A stretch of 64,000 nucleotides of DNA from positions 6,729-70,728 of the forward strand of contig JBBIKG010000020.1 in the NCBI GenBank assembly GCA_037445555.1, in the 5' to 3' direction. The notes below the pieces were generated by a model. That model had not been told where the DNA came from, did no database searches, and saw only the letters and a list, made by a program, of their open reading frames with translations. The position numbers were made by a program, and so were the translations under genes. This document shows, piece after piece, positions 25,552 to 34,344 of the stretch; positions within the stretch are counted from its first letter, which is position 1; each line of letters opens with the position of its first letter. Source of the DNA: JAAYJT01 sp037445555. GTDB lineage: Bacteria; Bacteroidota; Bacteroidia; Bacteroidales; JAAYJT01.

Positions 25552-26585
25552 AAATAGAAAACACCACAATAGAACGCTCAAGGGTTGAGCTGACCAAAGA
25601 AGATTTTGTCAGCGACCAGATGGTGAAATGGTGTCCGGGCTGCGGCTCTTACACCATACTATCGGCTGTAGCCAACGTGTTTCCGAAAATTGGCTACCGA
25701 AAGGAGAATTTCATGCTGGTATCCGGTATCGGATGTTCGTCACGTTTTCCATACTATGTGAATACCTATGGGTTTCACGGGATTCATGGACGTGCCTATG
25801 CCATTGCCACGGGAGTTAAGATTGCCAATCCGCATCTCAGTGTGTGGGTAGCTACCGGCGACGGCGACTCAATGGCCATCGGGGGTAATCATTTTATCCA
25901 TACCATCCGCCGCAATCTCGACATCAACGTATTGCTTTTCAATAATCAGATTTACGGCCTAACCAAGGGGCAGTATTCGCCAACCACTCCCATGGGAGCC
26001 ATTACCAAAACTTCGCCCCAGGGAACAATTGAGCATCCCTTCAACCCTGGCGAGCTGGTGCTTGGCGCGCAAGGCACGTTCTTTGCCCGCGCCGTCGATA
26101 ACAACCTCAAGCTCCTTACCGATGTGATGTTTGAGGCTGCAAGGCACGATGGCACCTCGGTGATCGAGATCCTGCAAAACTGTCCGATCTTCAACGACAA
26201 GACCCATGCGCTGATCACCGCCAAGGAAACGCGTGATGACCACCAGCTTATCCTGAAGAATGGAGAACCGATGATCTTCGGGAGCCTCCGCAACAAAGGC
26301 ATCATGCTGAGTGGCACACACCTCAAGGTAGTGACGCTGGGTCAGGATAGTATTACCGAAGATGACCTGCTTGTGCACGATCAGTACGAAAAAGATCCGG
26401 GTATACACCTGATGTTGGCCAAGATGATGCCGCCATTGTTCCCGGTTGCCCTGGGGGTAATACGTTCGGCAATGTATCCCACCTACGACGACCTGGTGGA
26501 GGACCAGATTACGTATGCCAAAAAGACTTCTCCCATTAAAAAAATGGACGACCTGCTGAACAGCGGCGACACCTGGGATATATAA
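25548..26585 (+). CDS. korB: 2-oxoglutarate:ferredoxin oxidoreductase, beta subunit
   Basis: The 345-residue beta subunit carries thiamine diphosphate and one [4Fe-4S] cluster. Visible are WCPGCGSY and GIGCSSRFPYY (three cluster cysteines), the TPP/Mg motif from ATGDGDSMAIGGNHF to LFNNQIYGLTKGQYSPT, and a fourth cysteine in ILQNCPIFND. Its start overlaps korA by four bases, so the two are translationally coupled. A short imperfect hairpin (26594-26625) follows the stop without a T tract. Confidence 0.92.
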   Translation: MKIENTTIERSRVELTKEDFVSDQMVKWCPGCGSYTILSAVANVFPKIGYRKENFMLVSGIGCSSRFPYYVNTYGFHGIHGRAYAIATGVKIANPHLSVWVATGDGDSMAIGGNHFIHTIRRNLDINVLLFNNQIYGLTKGQYSPTTPMGAITKTSPQGTIEHPFNPGELVLGAQGTFFARAVDNNLKLLTDVMFEAARHDGTSVIEILQNCPIFNDKTHALITAKETRDDHQLILKNGEPMIFGSLRNKGIMLSGTHLKVVTLGQDSITEDDLLVHDQYEKDPGIHLMLAKMMPPLFPVALGVIRSAMYPTYDDLVEDQITYAKKTSPIKKMDDLLNSGDTWDI

Positions 26586-26633
26586 ACAAACCCCGGATAC
26601 TATTCGAGCCTGCTCCTTGTATCCGAACCTCGC

Positions 26634-28121
26634 TTATTTTACCGGCTCACGACGATAGTCGCCTGCTGCAATTTTCAGGAGTGTGAGCAAACCAAGCCTG
26701 GTAATATCTGCGAACAAACTGGTATTAAGGGTTTCAGGTGTATCGCCCGGGGAGTGAAGGTGCGCATAACTGTTGGTTGAGACAAAATACAAGGCGGGAA
26801 CCCCGGCCTTGTGAAAGGGTGTGGCATCGGCTCCGCCACCGCTCCAGGTAGCCTTCACCACATTACGATCCGCAGCAAGCCCCCGGGCAAGGTTATACAA
26901 AACGGGAACACTATGACCATTGCCTAGTTGAATGCTATCGCCAAAGGCAATGCAGTCAAAATTCAGCATGGCTGCTATCTTATCGGTACCTCCCGGGAAG
27001 GTTTTTACGAAATGCTCGGCCCCCTGCAGGCCCTGCTCCTCGCTGGCAAAAAGGGCAAATATTACAGAGCGGGCAGGTTTAACACGCATGCGATTGAAAG
27101 CACGAGCCATTTCAAGCACGGCAGCAGATCCCGAGGCATTGTCGTTAGCTCCCGGAAAGGTTACCTCCCCGCACTGCTGCCCCACATGATCAAGATGCGC
27201 CCCAACTACCACGTATTCATGTTTAAGCTGCGGATGAGTTCCGGGTATAAGCCCAACCACATTAAAGGTAGGCGCCGAAAGGGTGTATCGTGTGTTAACG
27301 GTAATCTGTACGGAGGTCTGCGTTGGCATTGAGGCCGGCATTTGTGCGGACTGTATTTGCTGAAACAGCTCCTGAATTGTCAGTCCCGAGCTTCTCAGCA
27401 AGGCATTTGCCGTTGCCCGGCTTATGACCAGCTGCGGGAAGCTTTCATCCTGTACTCCGCGGCCATTTATCACGCTTCCGATCACTTCAGGTACTGTCTC
27501 GCGATCGCCCGGCGGCGACACCAGCAACATGGCCAAGGCACCGTGCCGTCTGGCCATGGCCGCTTTGTAGCGCGGACTGTCATCGGGCCACGACTGCCCT
27601 GCAGGTTTCCACAAAGGATTGGTTCGAAACACCATCACAACCTTTCCAGCGACATTCACGCCTAGGTAATCATTATATGCCAGTGTTTCGTCCGAGATCC
27701 CGTACCCGGCAAAAACTACGGGTGCCGTCAGGTCGCCTGTGCCGGTAAATCCTCTGAAAGTATAGTCGGTGCCAAGTTTGGGATGGATCTCCTTCTGTCC
27801 GGGCGCATATATCGTGAAACGGCAAGGAGCGGCAATCTCGTTGTACTCGGCCTTCAGTGGCTGCATATACCCTTTCCCCGCACCTGGTCTCAGTCCGGCC
27901 TTTCTGAACTGGTCTACCATCCACCCGGCGGCCTTATTGTAGCCGTCGTGCCCCGGCAGCCTGCCGGCATATTTTTCGTGGCAAAGCTCCCTGACTGTAT
28001 TCATCAGCGAGGCCTCATCGATGTGTGGAGCTATCTTTTGTGCAAAGGCCGCAGTAAGCATCGTAGTGAAAAGGATACCTGCAAATACGGCAAAAAAAAG
28101 ATGTTTGCGAAAAGAGAGCAT
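26634..28121 (-). CDS. secreted M28 family zinc aminopeptidase with PA-domain insertion
   Basis: From the ATG at 28121 the 495-residue protein has a signal peptide (LFFAVFAGILFTTMLTAAFAQ, cleavage near residue 28), a protease-associated region (about 110-230; PVVFAGYGI) and the M28 catalytic core: VGAHLDHVG (first His), GANDNASGSAA (bridging Asp), FASEEQGLQGAEHF (Glu pair), LNFDCIAFGD and HLHSPGDTPE (last His). It likely trims peptides outside the cytoplasmic membrane. The longer frame to 28208 overlaps the upstream membrane-protein gene and hides the signal peptide. It lies 37 bases after that gene and could be cotranscribed with it. Confidence 0.9.
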   Translation of the reverse strand: MLSFRKHLFFAVFAGILFTTMLTAAFAQKIAPHIDEASLMNTVRELCHEKYAGRLPGHDGYNKAAGWMVDQFRKAGLRPGAGKGYMQPLKAEYNEIAAPCRFTIYAPGQKEIHPKLGTDYTFRGFTGTGDLTAPVVFAGYGISDETLAYNDYLGVNVAGKVVMVFRTNPLWKPAGQSWPDDSPRYKAAMARRHGALAMLLVSPPGDRETVPEVIGSVINGRGVQDESFPQLVISRATANALLRSSGLTIQELFQQIQSAQMPASMPTQTSVQITVNTRYTLSAPTFNVVGLIPGTHPQLKHEYVVVGAHLDHVGQQCGEVTFPGANDNASGSAAVLEMARAFNRMRVKPARSVIFALFASEEQGLQGAEHFVKTFPGGTDKIAAMLNFDCIAFGDSIQLGNGHSVPVLYNLARGLAADRNVVKATWSGGGADATPFHKAGVPALYFVSTNSYAHLHSPGDTPETLNTSLFADITRLGLLTLLKIAAGDYRREPVK

Positions 28122-28158
28122 ATGGATGGACTTTACATTTATCGGGGTAGATATCAGG

Positions 28159-29391
28159 CTAACCAAAAAACAAATAGGCAATAAAGATGGCGGCAATAAT
28201 GCCCGCAAAATCGGCGATTAGCCCTGCGGTAACTGCGTAGCGGGTTTTGCGTATGCTGACAGACCCGAAATATACTGCAAGAATATAGAAGGTGGTATCC
28301 GTAGCGCCCTGAAACATGCATGACAGTCGGCCGGCAAACGAGTCGGTACCGTATTGTTTCATCGCATCGATCATCATGCCTCTTGCTCCCGAGCCACTGA
28401 GCGGCTTCATCAGAGCGGTGGGCAGCGCAGATACAAAATCACCGTCCGAACCAAGCGCAATGGCCACACTGCGTATGGCTTCAACGAGCCAATCCATCGC
28501 CCCCGAAGCTCTGAACACCCCAATAGCCACCAGGATGGCGATCAGGTAGGGAATGATTTTCACGGCTATCCAGAAACCCTCTTTGGCTCCCTCTATGAAG
28601 GTTTCGAACACATTGATCTTTTTTTTCAGCCCGAAGCCAAGAAACGCGATGATGACAGAAAACAGGATGAGATTGCCTGCCACCGACGATATTACCGTCA
28701 CCTGCTGCTGCGGGACGGTCGAAAAATACCAGATGACGGAGGCTATCAGCAGGCTGAATCCGCCGAGATACAGCAGAATGGCTTTCTGAAACAGGTTGAT
28801 GCGCTGCATCACTGCCACGGCAATGATTCCGGCAAGGGTTGAAAAAAAAGTGCTGAGCAATATCGGCAGGAAAACATCCGAAGGGTCGGCGGCTCCCATC
28901 TGCGCCCGGTACACCATGATACTGATGGGGATTATTGTCAGCCCGGAAGTGTTGAGCACCAGAAACATGATCATGGAGTCAGAGGCGCGCTCCTTTTCGG
29001 GATTAATTTCCTGTAGTTCCTTCATGGCCTTCAGACCAAGCGGGGTAGCGGCATTGTCGAGACCGAGCATGTTGGCTGCCAGGTTCATGATGATCGCGCC
29101 ATTGGCGGGATGATCCTCTGGTATATCAGGGAAGAGTCTTCGAAAGAGTGGTCTTACCACCCTCGCCATTGCCCGTATTACTCCTCCCTCTTCGCCTACC
29201 TTCATCAGGCCCAGCCACAGGGTCATAACCCCCGTAAGGCCAAGGGAAATCTCAAAGCCGGTTTTAGCCATGTCGAACGAGCTTCCCATCATAGCCTGAA
29301 ACGCTTCGGTATCGCCAAAGAAGATCAGCCTGACAAGCCCTAGCAAGAAGGCGATGATGAAGAAAGCCAACCAGATGTAGTTTAACGTCAT
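28159..29391 (-). CDS. nucleoside-recognition (Gate) domain membrane protein, SpmA-SpmB-type fusion
   Basis: A 410-residue membrane protein with about ten hydrophobic segments and two Gate domains, the first with MNLAANMLGLDNAATPLG and NTSGLTIIPISI, the second with ILVAIGVFRASGAM and ALPTALMKPLSGSGARG. In spore formers the two halves are separate proteins, SpmA and SpmB, involved in spore-core dehydration. Bacteroidota do not sporulate and carry the fused form with no settled role; transport of a small solute is the simplest idea. It is upstream of, and probably cotranscribed with, the M28 peptidase. Confidence 0.85.
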   Translation of the reverse strand: MTLNYIWLAFFIIAFLLGLVRLIFFGDTEAFQAMMGSSFDMAKTGFEISLGLTGVMTLWLGLMKVGEEGGVIRAMARVVRPLFRRLFPDIPEDHPANGAIIMNLAANMLGLDNAATPLGLKAMKELQEINPEKERASDSMIMFLVLNTSGLTIIPISIMVYRAQMGAADPSDVFLPILLSTFFSTLAGIIAVAVMQRINLFQKAILLYLGGFSLLIASVIWYFSTVPQQQVTVISSVAGNLILFSVIIAFLGFGLKKKINVFETFIEGAKEGFWIAVKIIPYLIAILVAIGVFRASGAMDWLVEAIRSVAIALGSDGDFVSALPTALMKPLSGSGARGMMIDAMKQYGTDSFAGRLSCMFQGATDTTFYILAVYFGSVSIRKTRYAVTAGLIADFAGIIAAIFIAYLFFG

Positions 29392-29470
29392 GGCAGGAGT
29401 GCGTAAGCCCTGCGAAGTTAATTAAATGATGTTTTGAAAAATGCTTGTAATTGGGCTATACACATTTTAT

Positions 29471-29478
29471 TATTTTTG
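29471..29478 (+). promoter_or_regulatory. Bacteroidota -7 element for the phosphofructokinase gene
   Basis: TATTTTTG, 29 bases before the chosen ATG. The upstream alternative start at 29451 lies before it and would not be transcribed. Confidence 0.55.
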
Positions 29479-29507
29479 TTACCTGCCAACAAGCAATATT
29501 TATAACG

Positions 29508-30734
29508 ATGATCAATAAAGGAACTGTTGCCATTCTGGCGGGTGGAGGCCCGGCCCCGGGCATAAACACGGTGATAGGAACCGTAGCCAAAGTTTTTCTG
29601 AAAGACGGCTACCGTGTGATAGGATTGAACGAAGGGTACAAGAATCTGTTTAAACCCTCGCCCGAAACGGTTGAATTCACCTTTGCCATTGCCGACAAGA
29701 TACACAACCAGGGTGGGTCGTTTTTACAGATGAGTCGATACAAACCAAAAGACCGTGAGTTTTCGGCAGACTTTTTTGTCACCAACAACATAAAGCTGCT
29801 TGTCACCATAGGCGGTGACGATACCGCCTCTACTGCCAACCGTATTTCAAAATTTCTTCTCGAACATAAGGTTGAAATTCAAAATATCCATGTACCTAAA
29901 ACCATTGACAACGACCTGCCTCTGCCCGAAGGTCAGCCCACCTTTGGCTATCAGAGTGCGAAGCAGGAGGGGGTGAGGATAGCGACCACGGTGTATGAGG
30001 ATTCCAGAACAAGCGGCAATTGGTTTGTGGTTTCGGCCATGGGGCGCGAGGCCGGACACCTTGCCTTTGGTATCGGGGCTGCCTGCCATTACCCGATGAT
30101 CATTATTCCTGAGATGTTCGACAAAGCCGAGGTCACCTTCGATCGCATTATCCGTCTTATTATCTCGGCCATCATCAAGCGCAAGATTCAGGGAATTCCT
30201 TACGGTGTTGCCATTGTGAGCGAAGGGGTATTTCATTTCATGACCGATGATGAAATAAAAGCCAGTGGCATTCTGTTTACTTACGATGACCACGGGCACC
30301 CCGAGCTGGGTGATGTCAGCAAAGCACACATTTTTAATGTTTTACTGCAGCAGAAACTTAGAAAGATCAACTTGCAGGTGAAAAGCCGCCCCGTGGAGCT
30401 GGGTTATGAATTGCGCTGCGTCAATCCGATTGCCTTTGACCGGTTATACTGTGCCCTGCTGGGGATGGGTGTGAAGAAGCTCTTTGACCAAGGGTACTCG
30501 GCCTGCATGGTAACCTCCGATCACATCGGGGAAACACGGCCGTTGTTTTTAAGTGATGTTACCGATGAGCACGGGAAGGTGAGGCCGCGCATGGTAAACA
30601 TGGATGGGCCCAAAGCCAGGCTGGTATTCGACCACGGCCTGCAATACCTTGAAGCGGACGATTATGAAGCATCACGGAAGTTTGTAGAGAACCCTGAAGA
30701 ATTTGATTTCAGAAAGATTCTGAACTGGGACTGA
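29508..30734 (+). CDS. 6-phosphofructokinase, pyrophosphate-type active-site residues
   Basis: A 408-residue PFK-family enzyme (ILAGGGPAPGINTVIG at 9-24). The phosphoryl-donor loop reads IGGDDTAST, with Asp105 where ATP-dependent enzymes have glycine (GGDGS), and the next motif is PKTIDNDLPLP with Lys131 in place of glycine (PGTIDND). Asp plus Lys at these two sites is the known signature for pyrophosphate as donor. It would catalyse reversible phosphorylation of fructose 6-phosphate in glycolysis. The substrate-binding MGREAGHLAFG is present. The start at 29508 is supported by the -7 element. Sedoheptulose 7-phosphate activity, known in some PPi enzymes, is possible. Confidence 0.88.
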   Translation: MINKGTVAILAGGGPAPGINTVIGTVAKVFLKDGYRVIGLNEGYKNLFKPSPETVEFTFAIADKIHNQGGSFLQMSRYKPKDREFSADFFVTNNIKLLVTIGGDDTASTANRISKFLLEHKVEIQNIHVPKTIDNDLPLPEGQPTFGYQSAKQEGVRIATTVYEDSRTSGNWFVVSAMGREAGHLAFGIGAACHYPMIIIPEMFDKAEVTFDRIIRLIISAIIKRKIQGIPYGVAIVSEGVFHFMTDDEIKASGILFTYDDHGHPELGDVSKAHIFNVLLQQKLRKINLQVKSRPVELGYELRCVNPIAFDRLYCALLGMGVKKLFDQGYSACMVTSDHIGETRPLFLSDVTDEHGKVRPRMVNMDGPKARLVFDHGLQYLEADDYEASRKFVENPEEFDFRKILNWD

Positions 30735-30990
30735 TAGGTTCGCAGCGTTTATGTCATTAGTCATCACAAGTTTTGTGGCCGGTTCTGCCGGCTGAACTTA
30801 TATGAAAGGCAGGGAATAAATTATCGGAGTAGCCCCCTATACGGCCCCGTCTGTTAGCCGATCTGCAACAGCAACAGTCGATTACTTTCATTTTTGGTTC
30901 AAAAGTATATCTTTGCATTTTGTATATTTTGGGGGAGAAGGATTAAGCCTGATTTGGATCCGCTCCTTTTTATGATTTTGTTGTCATATC
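30735..30990. other. intergenic region before the RND exporter
   Basis: 256 bases without a convincing gene. It contains the -7 element at 30908-30915. A short 5' open frame at 30894-31163 overlaps the exporter start and has no coding character. Confidence 0.6.
30908..30915 (+). promoter_or_regulatory. Bacteroidota -7 element for the RND exporter and rmlA
   Basis: TATCTTTG, 75 bases before the exporter ATG. Confidence 0.45.
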
Positions 30991-33384
30991 ATGTGGAATC
31001 TACTTGTCCGGATCATTCTACGCTACCGGTTCACTCATCTGGTAATTATCGGCATTGTTACCATAGTCATGGGGTATTTTGCATCGAAAATCACCATGTC
31101 TTACGATATGTTTCAGATGCTGCCCGAGTCAGATTCTACCGTGATCAACTACCAGAACTTTAAAAAGACTTTTGGCGAAGACGGGGCAGTTTTGTTTGCA
31201 GGTATTAAGGATCCGGAGCTTTATGAATACAGTAAGTTCAGGGCGTGGTTCGACCTAACCAATAAACTGAAATTGGTTGAGGGGGTGAGCGAGGTTGTGT
31301 CAGTGGCCCGCATCTATAAAATAATTAAAGACGACAGCCTTCAGCGTTTCGACTTTCGCCCTTTGTTCACCACATTTCCGGCCAATCAGGCGGAGCTGGA
31401 CAGCATCAAAGAAAAGATATTTTCTCTGCCTTTTTATGATGGGTTTCTCTACAACCGGCAAAGCGGCGCCACGCTGATGATGATCACCCTAGACAAAAAT
31501 CAGGTCAATACCAAGGGACGGATAGCCATAGTTGAAGAAATAGAGAACGAGGTGAGGGCATTTGAAACCTCCACCGGCATGAAGGCGCACCTTTCGGGAA
31601 TGCCTTACATCCGAACCAAAACGATGTTCAAAATACAGCAGGAGCTGAAACTGTTCATCATTCTGGCTATGCTGGTGGCGTCACTGGCTCTTTTTGTGTT
31701 TTTCAGATCGTTCAAAGCCGTGCTTTTCCCTATGGTGATCGTAGTGATCAGTGTGGTGTGGGCATTGGGAACCATGTCGCTGTTTGGGTACCAGATTACC
31801 ATCCTGACTGGGATTCTTCCTCCCCTGCTAATCATTATCGGTGTTGAAAACTGCATCTTTCTTCTCAATAAGTTTCATCACGAATACCGCTCGCACCGCA
31901 ACAAGGTGAAGGCACTCTCGCGCGTGGTACAAAGGGTAGGAAATGCAACCTTTTTAACTAACATCACCACAGCCATCGGGTTTGGCACTTTTATCCTGAC
32001 CCGTAATAAATTGCTGATTGAGTTTGGCGTGATGGCCTCCCTCAATATCATGGTCATTTTCGTGCTTTCCATTTTTCTGATACCGATCTTCTTTAGTTAT
32101 CTTAATCCACCTGCTGCCCGCCATATAAGGCATCTTGACAACCGGTTCACGGTGACCATACTTGAAAGGGTAGTGAACATCGTGGTTAATCACAGGCGCT
32201 GGGTGTATATTGTGGCCATCAGCACTGCATTGATCAGTATTGTTGGGGTCACTAAGCTGAGAACCACAGGCAATGTGGTGGATGATATTCCCCACAAGGA
32301 TCCCCTGTATGTCGATCTGCTGTTTTTTGAAAAGGAATTCCGTGGCACCCTGCCATTCGAAATTTCTATCGACACCCGGCGCAAACGAGGCGTGCTGCAA
32401 CCTTCCACCATTCGCCGCATCAGTCAGCTGCAGGATACACTGGCTTCGTATCCTGAGTTTTCGGAACCATTGTCGATAGCGGAGGTTACTAAGTTTTTAA
32501 GACAAGCCTTTTATAATGGCGATCCCGAAATGTATGGGCTGCCCAACAGCCAGGAACAAAACTTCATCGTACGGTATATTCCGGGAATGCAGTCAAATAA
32601 GCGAACCATACTCAACTCGTTTGTTGATACCAATATGCAGGTGACCCGCATAAGTGTACAGATGGCCAACATCGGCACACACGAGATAGCCCGCATACGG
32701 AATGATCTTACACCACAGATAGATTCCATTTTTCCCCGCGACCAGTTTGATGTGCAGCTTACTGGCACAAGCGTGGTTTTTCTGAAAGGGACGAATTACC
32801 TGGTAACCAACCTCGTTGTCAGTCTCATCCTGGCTATTATTGCGATAGGCCTTATTATGGCATTGATGTTTTCCTCATGGAAAATGGTAGCCATATCCAT
32901 GATTCCAAATATGCTCCCGCAGCTGTTAACAGCTGCGCTGATGGGGTTTCTGGACATAAACATTAAACCCTCCACCATCCTTATCTTCAGTATTGCGCTC
33001 GGTATTTCGGTTGACAATGCTATTCATTTTCTGTCGCGATACCGGATGGAGCTGAAGCAAAACAACTGGGACATCAAGGAGTCGGTAATCAATGCGCTGC
33101 GCGAAACCGGCTTCAGTATGGTGTATTCATCTATCGTTTTGTTTCTTGGCTTCTCGATTTTCATGTTATCCACATTCGGTGGCACCGAAGCAGTAGGCTT
33201 TCTTGTCTCGGTCACCCTGCTGGTCGCTGTTTTGGCAAACTTGTTTGTACTTCCCTCCTTGTTGTTATGGCTCGATAAACTGGCGACAACGCGCAACTTT
33301 AGCGATCCGGCCATTCATATCTTCGACGAAAACGATACGGATCCTGTCATTCCGCAAATCAACCAACCAACCGAAAAGTCATGA
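30991..33384 (+). CDS. RND/MMPL family exporter
   Basis: A 797-residue inner-membrane protein with the RND layout: one membrane helix, a large periplasmic domain (about 40-210), five membrane helices (about 215-390), a second helix and periplasmic domain (about 410-605), then five helices to about 775. The sterol-sensing/MMPL-like repeats include GVENCIFLLNKFHHEY and ALGISVDNAIHFLSRYRMEL. Proteins of this type export lipids or hydrophobic compounds using proton flux. No membrane-fusion or outer-membrane partner is next to it. The stop overlaps the rmlA ATG by four bases, so the two products are made together, but no functional link is established. Confidence 0.85.
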   Translation: MWNLLVRIILRYRFTHLVIIGIVTIVMGYFASKITMSYDMFQMLPESDSTVINYQNFKKTFGEDGAVLFAGIKDPELYEYSKFRAWFDLTNKLKLVEGVSEVVSVARIYKIIKDDSLQRFDFRPLFTTFPANQAELDSIKEKIFSLPFYDGFLYNRQSGATLMMITLDKNQVNTKGRIAIVEEIENEVRAFETSTGMKAHLSGMPYIRTKTMFKIQQELKLFIILAMLVASLALFVFFRSFKAVLFPMVIVVISVVWALGTMSLFGYQITILTGILPPLLIIIGVENCIFLLNKFHHEYRSHRNKVKALSRVVQRVGNATFLTNITTAIGFGTFILTRNKLLIEFGVMASLNIMVIFVLSIFLIPIFFSYLNPPAARHIRHLDNRFTVTILERVVNIVVNHRRWVYIVAISTALISIVGVTKLRTTGNVVDDIPHKDPLYVDLLFFEKEFRGTLPFEISIDTRRKRGVLQPSTIRRISQLQDTLASYPEFSEPLSIAEVTKFLRQAFYNGDPEMYGLPNSQEQNFIVRYIPGMQSNKRTILNSFVDTNMQVTRISVQMANIGTHEIARIRNDLTPQIDSIFPRDQFDVQLTGTSVVFLKGTNYLVTNLVVSLILAIIAIGLIMALMFSSWKMVAISMIPNMLPQLLTAALMGFLDINIKPSTILIFSIALGISVDNAIHFLSRYRMELKQNNWDIKESVINALRETGFSMVYSSIVLFLGFSIFMLSTFGGTEAVGFLVSVTLLVAVLANLFVLPSLLLWLDKLATTRNFSDPAIHIFDENDTDPVIPQINQPTEKS

Positions 33385-34244
33385 AAGGTATTATCCTAGC
33401 CGGCGGTTCGGGCACCAGGCTGCACCCGCTGACGCTTGCCATAAGCAAACAACTGATGCCGGTGTACGACAAGCCCATGATATATTATCCGCTGTCAGTG
33501 CTTATGATGGCCGGAATCAATAAGATTCTGATCATATCCACGCCATATGACTTGCCACATTTCAGGCACCTCCTTGGCGATGGAAGGCAGCTGGGGTGCT
33601 CATTCAGCTACGCAGAACAGGCCGTGCCAAACGGGTTGGCGCAGGCATTTGTCATCGGTGCTCCTTTTATCGGGAAGGATAAGGCAGCATTGATTCTGGG
33701 CGATAATATCTTTTACAGCACCGGTTTACCAAAACTGCTACAGGAAAACAACGATCCGGAGGGAGGTGTAATTTTTGCCTATCATGTTTCAGATCCGCAA
33801 CGTTATGGTGTGGTTGAGTTCGACAGCCAGATGAATGCTATTTCTATCGAGGAGAAGCCTGTACTCCCAAAGTCGAATTATGCTGTCCCCGGTTTATATT
33901 TTTATGACAATTCGGTGGTGGAGATAGCTAAAAACCTGAAACCAAGCGCTCGGGGCGAATATGAGATCACAGATGTAAACCGCGAGTTCTTGCGCAGAAA
34001 CAGGCTGAAGGTAGCCATGCTAAGCCGGGGTACTGCCTGGCTCGACACCGGGACATTTGCTTCGCTTATTCAGGCATCGCAATTTGTGCAGGTGATCGAA
34101 GACCGCCAGGGGCTGAAAATCGGCTGCATCGAAGAGGTGGCCTATCGTATGGGCTTTATTGGCAAAGATCAGCTGGCAACGCTCGCAGCGCCTCTGCTAA
34201 AAAGTGGGTACGGACAGTACCTGATGGATATCCTGAAAAGCTAA
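33381..34244 (+). CDS. rmlA: glucose-1-phosphate thymidylyltransferase
   Basis: A 287-residue nucleotidyltransferase that makes dTDP-glucose from glucose 1-phosphate and dTTP, the entry to dTDP-rhamnose. Motifs are MKGIILAGGSGTRLHPLT, SKQLMPVYDKPMIYYPLS, LILGDNIFY, VEFD and SIEEKPVLPKSNYAVPGLYFYD, and RGTAWLDTG. It is complete. The rmlB, rmlC and rmlD genes usually found beside it are absent; it is instead coupled to the RND exporter by a four-base overlap. Confidence 0.95.
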   Translation: MKGIILAGGSGTRLHPLTLAISKQLMPVYDKPMIYYPLSVLMMAGINKILIISTPYDLPHFRHLLGDGRQLGCSFSYAEQAVPNGLAQAFVIGAPFIGKDKAALILGDNIFYSTGLPKLLQENNDPEGGVIFAYHVSDPQRYGVVEFDSQMNAISIEEKPVLPKSNYAVPGLYFYDNSVVEIAKNLKPSARGEYEITDVNREFLRRNRLKVAMLSRGTAWLDTGTFASLIQASQFVQVIEDRQGLKIGCIEEVAYRMGFIGKDQLATLAAPLLKSGYGQYLMDILKS

Positions 34245-34344
34245 AGGACTAAACCTAATCTCCGGCGCATTTACTCCTGATTTGACAGAAGACACCCTGA
34301 TAAATTTGCTGTAACTAACTCCGGAATTGTTATTTGTTTTGCCT

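Noticed and set aside
28159..29391. Spore-maturation domains as evidence for a spore-former
   Set aside because: No other sporulation genes are present and fused Gate-domain proteins occur in Bacteroidota.
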